In this document: piece after piece, positions 35,375-43,002 of the stretch
How positions within the stretch are numbered: position 1 is the stretch's first letter
Layout: every line of letters begins with the position of its first letter
Program-made: the position numbers and the translations under genes
Source of the DNA: Planctomycetota bacterium
Lineage (GTDB): Bacteria; Planctomycetota; Phycisphaerae; Sedimentisphaerales; Anaerobacaceae
Direction: 5' to 3'
DNA: 46,413 nucleotides
Assembly (NCBI GenBank): GCA_019456145.1
Contig: VRUL01000040.1
Location: 1 to 46,413 of the forward strand
Notes under the pieces: generated by a model
Database searches by the model: none
The model's input: only the letters and a program-made list of their open reading frames with translations
Told to the model about the DNA's origin: nothing

Positions 35375-35926
35375 TTAGCCCTTTTCCGGGAAGTTCAGGC
35401 AGGCAAACTCCCCGTGATACTTTATCGCCCCCCGGTCGTAAGCCTTGGCCGCCTCGATTTCGTCCCGGAAGTACCCAAGCTGTATCCTCTTTTTCTCAAA
35501 TGTTATACACACCTGCCATTTACGGTTCTTCTTTCTCCAGTAAATGCCCTTATATTTCGAGTGCGTTGCCCCCGAGCATTTTTTTCTGTTGCATAAATTC
35601 TGGGAATAGCTTGCCGCTCTCAGGTTGCCGCTTCTATTGTCCATACCATCCTGGTTGATATGGTCGGCCACCATCCCGTCAGCAACTTGGATAACCATCT
35701 GGTGCATGTAAATAAGCTTTTCTTTTTCAGCTTTTCTCTTTGGCACACGTCTTAGGGCGTAAAAGCTGTTTATGCCTTTCTTTGCAAGCCATTCGTATCG
35801 GCAGATGCGTTCGTAATCCCCAGGGTCCACCTTTGCGTATTTAGGCTGGGTCATGCGTATCAGCCGAAACGCATAACCATAACGCTTCCGACGGTAGAGA
35901 AGCACCGCCCAAACGCCCAAACGCAA
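35375..35926 (-). CDS. HNH endonuclease with C-terminal AP2-type DNA-binding domain
   Basis: 183 residues. The central HNH motif is MVADHINQDGMDNRSGNLR (D88-H89, N97). It is followed by an AP2/ERF-like domain (about 121-180) with YKGIYWRKKNRKWQV and GYFRDEIEAAKAYDRGAIKYHG. This is the architecture of free-standing homing-type endonucleases in phages and mobile DNA. The exact start is unclear: M25 is also possible, though the preceding RLIR looks part of the usual beginning. It stands alone beside the REP/RAYT region, consistent with mobility. Confidence 0.86.
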   Translation of the reverse strand: MRLGVWAVLLYRRKRYGYAFRLIRMTQPKYAKVDPGDYERICRYEWLAKKGINSFYALRRVPKRKAEKEKLIYMHQMVIQVADGMVADHINQDGMDNRSGNLRAASYSQNLCNRKKCSGATHSKYKGIYWRKKNRKWQVCITFEKKRIQLGYFRDEIEAAKAYDRGAIKYHGEFACLNFPEKG

Positions 35927-36644
35927 AAGCTGTCCTGCGATTATGATAATAATTCTAATACTCTGCCACCTCTTGTCCCTGCATGTCGTAGGCAGGGATC
36001 CAGATTACTTTCTAAATGGGCCGTCTAACCGCCCCTGCAAGTCTTAGGCAGGGATCCAATCGCTTCTCATTCACTCATCTACTCATTAGCGTCTTTTTGG
36101 CCGGAGCCAAAAAAAACACGTCCCTCTATAATTGCACGAATGTTCACTTTTGGTACGAAATTAGGTGTGTTAATTAACCGAGCCCCAAGCGTAAGCGCCG
36201 GGTAATAAAGGAGATAAATTTTTTTATTTTTTTCCGATTTTCCCATTTGATACGTTCACTTTTGATTGAATTCTCGATGCTGGATGCTGGGTTCTATATG
36301 TCATTGCGAGGCCGATAGGCCGTGGCAATCTCAAAAATTAATCAATTATCATTCATCCTTAATCATTTATGCAGTCATTTCGAGCGAAGCGCACTCACTT
36401 TTGTCATTTCGACCGAAGCAATGCGGAGCATTGCGAAGTGGAGAAATCCGGCCATCGGATTTAATTAACCTCTCCGATTCCTCTCTTCCCCACATTTACA
36501 CTGGACAAGGATTGTCCGACCTGTTAAATTTGTGGCCTATGAGAACGCAGAACCGGGAGTTGCATTTTGAATGATTAATGATGATTGATTATTGTAAACG
36601 AGGCCGGGGCGTTGGGATATTATGTGGAAAACATGTAATCAGCA
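35927..36644. repeat. 718-bp gap with several palindrome families
   Basis: Contains two CCCTGC-N8/9-GCAGGGATCCA hairpins (35977-36002 and 36033-36057). A TTTTTGGC-CGGA-GCCAAAAA hairpin is at 36094-36113. A GTCATTGCGAG...GCAATCTC element with inner GGCCGATAGGCC is at 36300-36332, and two GTCATTTCGA(G/C)CGAAGC elements are at 36374-36390 and 36403-36448. Low-complexity ATTAATCAATTATC-type runs join them. No gene; the 36266-36574 frame is repeat-derived. Confidence 0.7.
36094..36113. terminator. Bidirectional terminator-like hairpin
   Basis: A perfect 8-bp stem TTTTTGGC/GCCAAAAA with a CGGA tetraloop, giving T-runs on both strands. It lies upstream of the HNH gene, so it may end unidentified transcripts or be a repeat. 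Confidence 0.5.
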
Positions 36645-37320
36645 GGTAGGGTGTGCACTGCACACCTTTTTCTTTTGATGGAACGTTGTTTTGAGATTAT
36701 ATTTTTGTTTATATGCCGAATTATAAGCGAACATATAAGGCCGGCGGAATGTTCTTTTTCACGTTGGTGACACATCGACGGCGGAATTTGTTTTCAAAAA
36801 CCACAGCCTGCGAATCTCTACGGCATGCGATTATTGAAGAAAAAGCAGACCATCCATTTGACATGGTAGCTGTCGTTCTTCTGCCGAACCACTTACACTG
36901 CGTTTGGGAATTGCCAGACAATGATACTGATTTCTCGAAGCGATGGGGACGTATAAAGAGCAGGTTTTCCAAAAAATGGATAAATATCGGAGGTACAGAA
37001 GCGGGAATATCACAGACACGTCGCAATCACCGCGAACGAGGTATCTGGCAAAAGAGGTTTTGGGAACATAGAATTCGTGATGAAGAGGACTTGATGCGAC
37101 ATGTCAATTATATTCACTTCAATCCCGTAAAGCATGATTTAGTTCGTTGTCCACATGTATGGCCATATTCGAGCTTTGACAAATGGGTAAAAGAAGGTTA
37201 TTACCAACATAACTGGCTTTGTGATTGCGACGATCGAAGGCCCATTGTATTAGAGAAAATGTACACAGGTGATACGTTTGGAGAATAAAAGGCTTTTAGG
37301 TGTGCGGTGCAGACCCTACC
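36645..37320 (+). mobile_element. RAYT transposase unit flanked by inverted REP-like palindromes
   Basis: The left palindrome (36645-36666) starts GGTAGGGTGTGCACTGC. The right one (37299-37320) read in reverse starts GGTAGGGTCTGCACCGC, so the two are inverted copies differing at only two positions. They enclose a REP-associated tyrosine transposase gene. This is the layout expected of a RAYT with its cognate REP pair (REPtron/BIME-like). Confidence 0.85.
36713..37288 (+). CDS. REP-associated tyrosine transposase (RAYT, Y1 HUH family)
   Basis: 191 residues. It has the HUH motif NHLHCVW (H60, H62), the single catalytic tyrosine Y133 in RHVNYIHFNPVKH, and the RAYT C-terminal WPYSSFDKWVKEGYY. 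Such enzymes nick and rejoin single-stranded REP DNA and are thought to spread REP elements. The flanking inverted palindromes are probably its substrates. Length and key residues are intact, so it may be active. No inactivating change seen. Confidence 0.93.
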   Translation: MPNYKRTYKAGGMFFFTLVTHRRRNLFSKTTACESLRHAIIEEKADHPFDMVAVVLLPNHLHCVWELPDNDTDFSKRWGRIKSRFSKKWINIGGTEAGISQTRRNHRERGIWQKRFWEHRIRDEEDLMRHVNYIHFNPVKHDLVRCPHVWPYSSFDKWVKEGYYQHNWLCDCDDRRPIVLEKMYTGDTFGE

Positions 37321-37351
37321 AATCACTAGAAATATGGAAATATTAGTATTC

Positions 37352-37406
37352 GGGACAGTCACCTATTAAAGGCTTTGGCGAGTGCACAGAAAACGGTGAA
37401 TGTCCC
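37352..37406. repeat. GGGACAGTCACC inverted repeat
   Basis: GGGACAGTCACC (37352-37363) and GGTGAATGTCCC (37395-37406) form a 12-bp arm pair with one mismatch, 31 nt apart. A related GGGACAATCACCTATTAA is at about 38488-38506. It lies 32 bp beyond the RAYT unit and could be a second REP type. Confidence 0.75.
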
Positions 37407-37433
37407 TAATAAAAGAAACGAGGATATAAAAGA

Positions 37434-37601
37434 ATGAGTAACAAAGAAAAACGCTCGACCGCGTTACCGGGATTGGCCGGGATTGGCTTGATCATAACCG
37501 GCATTGCCGGGATCATAGCTGCATTCGGTGGAGGTGGAGGATTATGTCTTTTAGCCTCGGCATTGGCTTTTGGTATCGTCTTTTATGTGTGCTTCAAATA
37601 A
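37434..37601 (+). CDS. Small hydrophobic membrane protein
   Basis: 55 residues beginning MSNKEKRSTALPG. A long hydrophobic stretch follows with a GGGGG break (IIAAFGGGGGLCLLA) and a second hydrophobic helix ending FYVCFK. Probably two short transmembrane helices. An AGGA lies 9 nt before the ATG. It has no recognised family. Its composition and Shine-Dalgarno make it more than chance. Confidence 0.55.
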   Translation: MSNKEKRSTALPGLAGIGLIITGIAGIIAAFGGGGGLCLLASALAFGIVFYVCFK

Positions 37602-37749
37602 AAAGAAGCTCATCGCCTAAGACACCATTTGCGTGAAAAATGGGCATAAGCAGCTATTAAAGGCAGGGGGAATTTTTAGTTTTTAATGTTGAGTGCTTGG
37701 TTTTGAGTTTGAGGAAGGAAACGATATAATCGGTAGTTGGATTCCTACA

Positions 37750-38172
37750 ATGAGGACCATCCGAAACATATTGCTTTATATATTGTGCAGTCTTTTCTTG
37801 ATATTTGGATTGGTTATGGGGATATGTTCTTCGGCAGGAGTGTGTGAATTCATATGGGGGACAGATATCTATGAAACAGCCTTGGGAGATCCACCGGTAC
37901 GAACTCATCCGGCATTTATCACCTTCATCATTCTCATGACTCCCTTTATGATAATATGCGTTACCGGTGTTTTCTTTCTCTTAGTGGTTCCGATCTTCTC
38001 GAAATTTCACATCAGGGTACTGGACTCACCCCAGGAGCTGAAAACCATAAGGAAAATATGCAGGTGGTTCATAAAACATCTTGAGAATATTATAATCCTT
38101 GCAGAAGCTAAAAAGGAACTGGGCAGTGATAGTGTATTAGTTCCGCCGCCAGAGGAAGACATCAAAAAATGA
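37750..38172 (+). CDS. Hypothetical two-TM membrane protein
   Basis: 140 residues from the ATG at 37750; a GTG at 37693 would add 19 residues, but neither start has a strong Shine-Dalgarno. Hydrophobic helices lie at about 7-28 and 55-82, separated by an extracytoplasmic loop with two Cys. A cytoplasmic charged tail ends EDIKK. No family recognised. It follows the 55-residue membrane protein by 148 bp; the two may be related accessory genes. Confidence 0.6.
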   Translation: MRTIRNILLYILCSLFLIFGLVMGICSSAGVCEFIWGTDIYETALGDPPVRTHPAFITFIILMTPFMIICVTGVFFLLVVPIFSKFHIRVLDSPQELKTIRKICRWFIKHLENIIILAEAKKELGSDSVLVPPPEEDIKK

Positions 38173-38510
38173 TTCGTAAATTTAGACACTCACAAAAACT
38201 TTAGGCCATACAAATGTGGATTTTCACACGATGGAGTATTACACTCCATCGAATTAGACCAGGCACATGAAAATATTGCTCTGGAGAATGCGGACGGATT
38301 TATCAGGAGCCAGAGGGATATGAGAGACTCAGAGCCCATGTATTGGTCCAGGTAATAACTTAACCCACGGATAAATTTATAACTGCTTGCTCCTGGACAG
38401 TCAGTTATGAAACGATGATCGCAACAAAAGCACTGATAATCGAGCAGAATCTATGGAAGGTCAAAGAAGGAAAAGCCAGGGACAATCACCTATTAATGGC
38501 CGACCAAAAC

Positions 38511-38636
38511 TTATTTCGGTGTTTCGCAGACTCCCTTAGTCAGATTGTAAGACGGCGGAACAGTAGTGCCTTTACACACAAAGCCGCCAAGATAGACTAT
38601 CAGCAGAAAAAATAATTTGATTCTCCAACCGATCAT
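38511..38636 (-). CDS. Possible 41-residue secreted peptide
   Basis: The frame begins MIGWRIKLFFLLIVYLGG, like a signal or membrane anchor, followed by a short polar tail with two Cys (residues 21 and 38). A G-rich GGGGGGA sits 8 nt upstream, a poor Shine-Dalgarno. The ATG lies inside an ATCTCTAATG motif shared with other repeats here. Weak call. Confidence 0.25.
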   Translation of the reverse strand: MIGWRIKLFFLLIVYLGGFVCKGTTVPPSYNLTKGVCETPK

Positions 38637-38667
38637 TAGAGATTCCCCCCTAACTAAAACACATTTT

Positions 38668-38695
38668 GTCGGCTGGCCCCCTCCGCCGGCTTTTT
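38668..38695 (+). terminator. GC-rich hairpin plus T5
   Basis: GTCGGC (38668-38673) pairs with GCCGGC (38685-38690, one G-T) and is followed by TTTTT. The orientation fits plus-strand transcripts arriving from the small membrane protein genes. Confidence 0.55.
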
Positions 38696-39002
38696 GTATT
38701 TCCCTATATTGAAAGTTTAATAAAAGAGTTTGTAATTTCCAAACGTTAAAGTGCAAAAAACATACTATTCACGTTATTTTCTGCATAATTATCGCTTATA
38801 TATATCCTTGCTTACTGGACGCAGCTATTTTTACGAGTTTTGATAGCAGAGAATGGACAGATGATAATATCTTATGGTAGGATGCGAAATTAAAGACGGT
38901 GAGACGGTTTGACGGTATCAAATGATTAAGGATTTTGTATCTTCTCCGCATCGAGTATCCAGTATCCAGCATCGAGAATCGGGGATCCCCTCTTCCACTC
39001 TT

Positions 39003-39512
39003 TTACAGACTCGGCAGATTGTGCTCTTTACTTACCTTTTTTAATAATTCGAGAAGCTCGGTCATACTTTGACTGATGACATCGGTATCGCTGCATACGG
39101 GCATGAAATTTGTATCTCCGTCCCAGCGCGGGACCAGATGGATATGCAGGTGGTCGGGCAGGCCGGCGCCGGCGCATCGGCCGAAGTTCATCCCGATATT
39201 GAAGCCGTGAGGCTTGATCGCAACCGACAGGGCTTTTTGGCAGTCCCGGACCAGCTTCATCAATTCCAGTAATTCTTCATCGCTTGACATCTGGAGGTCG
39301 GGAATGTGCCGGAGGGGGGCTATCAGTAAATGACCGTTGTTGTAGGGGAAGCGGTTTAGTACTACGATGCTTTTGTCTAAGCGCCAGAGCACGAAATTTT
39401 CATCGTCGTCCTGCGGGGTTTTTTGGATATCGCAGATAAAGCAGCCGTTGCTTTCGCTCAAGGTCCGAATATAGTTAATTCGCCATGGCGCCCATAGATT
39501 CTTATTTTCCAA
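39003..39512 (-). CDS. HIT-family hydrolase (Ap4A phosphorylase/hydrolase type)
   Basis: 169 residues. The catalytic histidine triad is DHLHIHLVPRW (H121, H123, H125) followed by GDTNFMPV, the form seen in Ap4A phosphorylase-like HIT proteins. An N-terminal zinc pair CFIC (C24, C27) and the MENKNLWAPWR opening also fit. It probably degrades dinucleoside polyphosphates or related nucleotides. Full length and intact. It lies 47 bp from the lipoprotein gene on the same strand. Confidence 0.93.
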   Translation of the reverse strand: MENKNLWAPWRINYIRTLSESNGCFICDIQKTPQDDDENFVLWRLDKSIVVLNRFPYNNGHLLIAPLRHIPDLQMSSDEELLELMKLVRDCQKALSVAIKPHGFNIGMNFGRCAGAGLPDHLHIHLVPRWDGDTNFMPVCSDTDVISQSMTELLELLKKVSKEHNLPSL

Positions 39513-39559
39513 TCTGCAATTACCTCCGCATTCAATCGGCTGTTTTCAACAGCAAATCG

Positions 39560-40579
39560 TCAATTGAGAAGCTGCATTGATATTTTTTGATTGATAGTTA
39601 TTCTGGGTTTTGGCATAGGCCCTGGTAGAGCGGCGTCTATCTTCATCTGGTACTGCTGATTGTATTGCTCTATTCGGCCTGCATCGATATTGAACAGCTC
39701 CCGGCCCTGGCCTTTTAATTCCAGAATCTTATAGCCCCTTAAGAAACCGAACGTACCGCTCATCCGGAAACTGCCTATATATGGTATCGGCCAGCCGGCG
39801 GGCACTGAATCAGACAGCGAATAGGAGCTGCTGATCACTGCGAGCCGCCCTTTTGCACTCTGCTGGATTTCATCGAGGGTATAAGTGACGTCCCTTGCTT
39901 CTCGCATCACCATCGGCGTAGGAACCGACAGCTTGGAGCTCCAGCTCTGCCCCACGGAAACTCCTTCGGTGGATTGTTCTATACTGGCAACCGAATCCCA
40001 CAGAAACCACTGAGTGCTAATGAAGTCACCTATCATATCGGGTGCTTTGATTCGGCCCATCCTGGCGCTTTTTTGGAACGCTTTTTCGCCGATCAGTTTG
40101 ATTAATTCGTCTAATTGCGTATTGTCCTCTATTTTTCCCGCGGCGTTCACTGTCAGCGTGAAGGTTTTGCCGGGTAGATTTTCTACGGCATCACTTCGCG
40201 CAGCCCTTCCGCCTGGGCGTTTGCTTCGAGTGGCTTTTAATGATTCGCAAACTGCCTTTATAGTAGTAAGCCCGTAAGGGTCTACTTTAATCGGTGTGTA
40301 TGTGACGACCATTTCCATTGACTCAAAGGATTTGTCGATACTGCCCTGGCCGGGCTTTGATTTGCTTTTTTGGGGCTCCCAGTCAAGTTCAATATCCCTC
40401 CTTGATACAAACCTGTATCGCAGGGACCGACCCTCCTCGAAATCCACAGTCAACAGTTCATTTCCCTCTTTGAGCGGTTTTATTTTCCCGATTGAGGTTT
40501 CCTTTTTCCCGGCGGCGCCATCGCATCCGGCGAAAATGCACAGGGCGACGGCTGTAAAAATGGTTAATGCGGTTTTCAA
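39560..40579 (-). CDS. Lipoprotein, paralogue of the upstream lipoprotein (DUF6263-like)
   Basis: 339 residues from a TTG at 40579, which has AGGAG 5 nt upstream. The longer frame to 40645 runs into the ACTACGAAC repeat (peptide MFVVRSLKLV) and is rejected. The signal peptide KTALTIFTAVALCIFAGC ends in a lipobox with the modified Cys at 18. The mature part is a repeated beta-rich fold like that of the neighbour: SLRYRFVSRRDIEL, EMVVTYTPIK, KTFTLTVNAAGKI, VGQSWSSKL. Both resemble planctomycete lipoproteins with an F(T)LTVxxxGxI and GExW pattern. Function unknown. Confidence 0.8.
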   Translation of the reverse strand: MKTALTIFTAVALCIFAGCDGAAGKKETSIGKIKPLKEGNELLTVDFEEGRSLRYRFVSRRDIELDWEPQKSKSKPGQGSIDKSFESMEMVVTYTPIKVDPYGLTTIKAVCESLKATRSKRPGGRAARSDAVENLPGKTFTLTVNAAGKIEDNTQLDELIKLIGEKAFQKSARMGRIKAPDMIGDFISTQWFLWDSVASIEQSTEGVSVGQSWSSKLSVPTPMVMREARDVTYTLDEIQQSAKGRLAVISSSYSLSDSVPAGWPIPYIGSFRMSGTFGFLRGYKILELKGQGRELFNIDAGRIEQYNQQYQMKIDAALPGPMPKPRITINQKISMQLLN

Positions 40580-40584
40580 TTGTA

Positions 40585-40589
40585 CTCCT
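40585..40589 (-). promoter_or_regulatory. Shine-Dalgarno AGGAG for a TTG start
   Basis: AGGAG on the minus strand 5 nt before TTG (40577-40579). It is the reason for trimming the lipoprotein start. Confidence 0.7.
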
Positions 40590-40640
40590 TTTTCAATGAG
40601 TTCATAGTCGGTATTAACGAGTTTGAGGCTACGAACTACG

Positions 40641-40840
40641 AACAATAAAATGCGTTTAGCCTGTTTTTTCGAGACTATTACGAACTACGAACAGTAAATA
40701 TCCACCGATTGAAACCGGTGGCATTACCGTATTCGGGCGTTGCCCGTCCGCCTGCGGCGGTTGTTTCCATCCACCAGTTGAAACTGGTGGTATTAAAATC
40801 GGAACAATAAAATGTGTTTAGTCTATTTTTTCGAGACTAT
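40641..40840. repeat. 38-bp direct repeat pair flanking two CCACC-TTGAAA-GGTGG hairpins
   Basis: The 38-nt copies 40641-40678 and 40803-40840 differ at three positions. The right copy covers the last 23 bp of the upstream lipoprotein gene, so the left one duplicates that gene end. Between them lie two hairpins (40702-40721 and 40771-40790) with the same TTGAAA loop and CCACC/GGTGG stem; their sixth pair is G-C in one and A-T in the other. Confidence 0.85.
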
Positions 40841-41867
40841 AGAGACGAGTGGCGGTCATAGTCAGGACGGCCGGTTCTTTTTCTTCATTTTCGCCTTTTT
40901 CTCCAACCATGGGTTCAACGGCAATCCATTCGGACTGTAGTTGTTCAGTACATTTTTCGACTTTGCCGGTGGTCAAATCCAACTCCAGCCGGCCCGTATA
41001 TGTTTCGGTATTATCGAACATTTTTGAAAAGTCGCCTATCGCCTTTTCTTTATGCAGCTCTTCGGCCTTCTCCGTTGTGAGATTAGCGGCCATGCCGACG
41101 ATGGCAAAGCGGTGATTGTCTGAGTTCGTGACTTCTTTTAGCGTATAAATTCTTTCGTATGATCGAGAACCCATCAGCCCGAAAGAAAAGGTCTTTATGC
41201 TGTTCCAGTTTTCACCTGTTCGTAATTGGTTTTTTTCCGCGGCGGGCATGGCGGGAATTGTGTGACGCTCCCTGATCACATCGTCGGAAAGCATAGCTAA
41301 AGCGGTTTTGTGGGTTGCGGTATCGCCCTTGACAGCCGCTCGTGCCTGGTTTGCGTCGATAATTTTTGAGACCCGGCCTGCAGGCGTGACTTCTATAGTA
41401 TAACTTTGGCCTATTAGCGTGGCTAAAGGATTGTTTTGATCTTTTTGTCTGGAATTATCGAAGTCAATCACAGGATTATCTCTGATTATAGAGAGATGCT
41501 TTAGGCTTTTGATTGTGATCTTTGCAACTGCATTGCCATTGTCGTCGGTGCTTTGTATCTGTTGAGTGAAGATCAATTCGTTTCTGCTGCTGGTCTGGCC
41601 GCCCCGGAAAGCGGTATCTTCTGACATGGAGCCCTCCCATTTGATGCCGCGGACCGCTTCCTTTGTGTACTTATAAGTTGTAGAATCCTGTGGGGTGAAC
41701 TTCAGTACCAGCTTTACAGCCGGTTTTTCTTCCTCCACCACGACCGTGGGCTTTTCTTCCTCTACTACGATTTTTGGTTTGGGGCTTTCCATCCGGCCAC
41801 AGCCTGTCATTATAATCGAACAAATTACAATGACTGATAGGCAACTTACGATTTTCTTTGGCACCAT
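40818..41867 (-). CDS. Lipoprotein (DUF6263-like), paralogue of the next gene
   Basis: 349 residues with a lipoprotein signal MVPKKIVSCLSVIVICSIIMTGC (lipid Cys at 23). A short acidic repeat (PKIVVEEEKPTVVVEEEKPAVK) follows. The body is beta-rich: KFTPQDSTTYKYTKE, SYTIEVTPAGRVSKI, RTGENWNSIKTFSFG, ETYTGRLELDLTTGKVEK. The order of elements parallels the downstream lipoprotein, so the pair came from a tandem duplication. GGGAGA lies 7 nt before the ATG. Function unknown; probably periplasmic-face anchored. Confidence 0.82.
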   Translation of the reverse strand: MVPKKIVSCLSVIVICSIIMTGCGRMESPKPKIVVEEEKPTVVVEEEKPAVKLVLKFTPQDSTTYKYTKEAVRGIKWEGSMSEDTAFRGGQTSSRNELIFTQQIQSTDDNGNAVAKITIKSLKHLSIIRDNPVIDFDNSRQKDQNNPLATLIGQSYTIEVTPAGRVSKIIDANQARAAVKGDTATHKTALAMLSDDVIRERHTIPAMPAAEKNQLRTGENWNSIKTFSFGLMGSRSYERIYTLKEVTNSDNHRFAIVGMAANLTTEKAEELHKEKAIGDFSKMFDNTETYTGRLELDLTTGKVEKCTEQLQSEWIAVEPMVGEKGENEEKEPAVLTMTATRLYSLEKID

Positions 41868-42381
41868 TATCTGGTCTCCCTAAAAACTTAAATTTTGCAA
41901 TTAGCGGCGGTCCCATTTTGCCTGCTATAGGCGCATCGCAAAATGGCGGACCAATTAAGCCATTATTATACCTATTATATCGGTATAGACAAACAAATTT
42001 TCTTTTTGAGGCCTTCGGCGGTACTTTTCTGGGTCCCTGCCTACTGCATGCAGGGATGCGGGATTGGGGTGGGAAATCAAAGATTAAAATGGAAAAATCA
42101 AAATTGTAGAGGCCCTTCGGGCGGAAATTCTTATGTTGACGGGGATTATAGGTTAAGATATTGTAGGGGGGGAACGAAGTTGAGATTTTAAGGATATAAA
42201 ATGGCAGAGGATGAGTTTGACAAGTATCTGAGCGAGATGAGAGGATTGCTGAATTTCTTATTTTGAAGGGAGTTATGTATTGATTGGTCTTATAGCTAGG
42301 ATATACTTAGAGAACAGGAATAACGTTATCCGAATAATACTGAATTATGGTTTAGAGGCATGGGGTGGAATTAGATAAATA
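41868..42381. other. 514-bp gap before the DUF4062/solenoid operon
   Basis: Contains a CCCTGC...GCAGGG hairpin (about 42034-42054), a GCCCTTCGGGC hairpin (about 42111-42121) and a 21-residue frame with GGATATAAAATG (42201-42266, starts MAEDEFDKYL). The right half is AT-rich like the operon that follows and must hold its promoter; no consensus pair was resolved. Confidence 0.45.
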
Positions 42382-43002
42382 ATGGCGGAGAATATAAAGC
42401 ATTACAAGATCTTCATTAGTTCTCCCAGCGGGTTAGAAGCAGAATATACAAAACTTAAAAAAGAGATTGATTTTTATAACACGCATGAAGTAGAACCTGA
42501 AGGCTTATCTTTTAAAGTGATATATTGGAAAGATATAGCACCAAGCCAACAAAACTCTCAGGAGCTTATCGATCCACATTTATGCGCATGTGATTTCTAT
42601 ATTTTGGTTCTCCATAATCGCTGGGGAACACCACCTGGTGGTGATAGTAAATACAGTTCTGGCAGTGAACATGAATTAAACATAGCGCATAAGTGTAAGG
42701 AGAGTAAAGAATATCCTATGAAAGACATAGCCGTTTTTTTTAAAAAGATGACTCCTAATGAGAGGAGAAGGAAAGAAGGTAAAAAAGTATGTAATTTCAT
42801 GAAAAGACTTAAAGAAAGCAAAAAACTACATATTCAAACGTTTAGGAACATAGTTGATTTCCATAATTGTATAAGGAAATGCCTTGCGAAGTGGCGGCTA
42901 GAAATTACAGGTAAGAAAAGACTTCCAGAGCCGCCGAAGGATGTACGAGACTTCCTTGATGAAAATGATCTTAGCGAAATGGATGAGGTCAGAAAAACAT
43001 GA
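42382..43002 (+). CDS. DUF4062-like (TIR-related fold) protein, first gene of a candidate new system
   Basis: 206 residues. The start KIFISSPSGLEAEYTKLKKE, the middle CACDFYILVLHNRWGTPPG and the SSGSEHELNIA motif match the DUF4062 pattern (FISST..DL..ER, D.YI.i...YG, S.TE.E...A). In that fold the Glu of the last motif (about residue 95) lies where TIR and nucleoside deoxyribosyltransferase enzymes keep a catalytic Glu. DUF4062 usually sits at the N-terminus of STAND/NACHT proteins; here it stands alone and overlaps a large helical partner by 4 nt. A role as effector, perhaps NAD or nucleotide processing, is inference. The gene is AT-rich. Confidence 0.75.
   Translation: MAENIKHYKIFISSPSGLEAEYTKLKKEIDFYNTHEVEPEGLSFKVIYWKDIAPSQQNSQELIDPHLCACDFYILVLHNRWGTPPGGDSKYSSGSEHELNIAHKCKESKEYPMKDIAVFFKKMTPNERRRKEGKKVCNFMKRLKESKKLHIQTFRNIVDFHNCIRKCLAKWRLEITGKKRLPEPPKDVRDFLDENDLSEMDEVRKT

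Larger units (their letters stand above)
38173..39002. other. 830-bp gap: possible small peptide, terminator and word repeats
   Basis: Holds a putative 41-residue minus-strand peptide (38511-38636), a terminator hairpin (38668-38695), a GGGACAATCACC element, and a GCATCGAGTATCCAGTATCC-type word array (38947-38980). The plus-strand frame 38415-38615 is probably not a gene. Confidence 0.5.

Noticed and set aside
38415..38615. 66-codon plus-strand frame before the terminator
   Set aside because: Composition is not protein-like, it contains a repeat element and no clear Shine-Dalgarno; left out despite the terminator downstream.
40580..40645. Longer lipoprotein start at 40645
   Set aside because: The extra residues come from the ACTACGAAC array, and the TTG at 40579 has AGGAG and starts a perfect lipoprotein signal.
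40702..40790. Two similar hairpins as a mini CRISPR (TTGAAAC-like repeat end)
   Set aside because: Only two 20-bp copies, the spacing sequence contains another hairpin, and there are no cas genes. REP-like hairpins fit better.
42201..42266. 21-codon frame with GGATATAAAATG before the DUF4062-like gene
   Set aside because: Too short to support without conservation; noted in the gap entry only.
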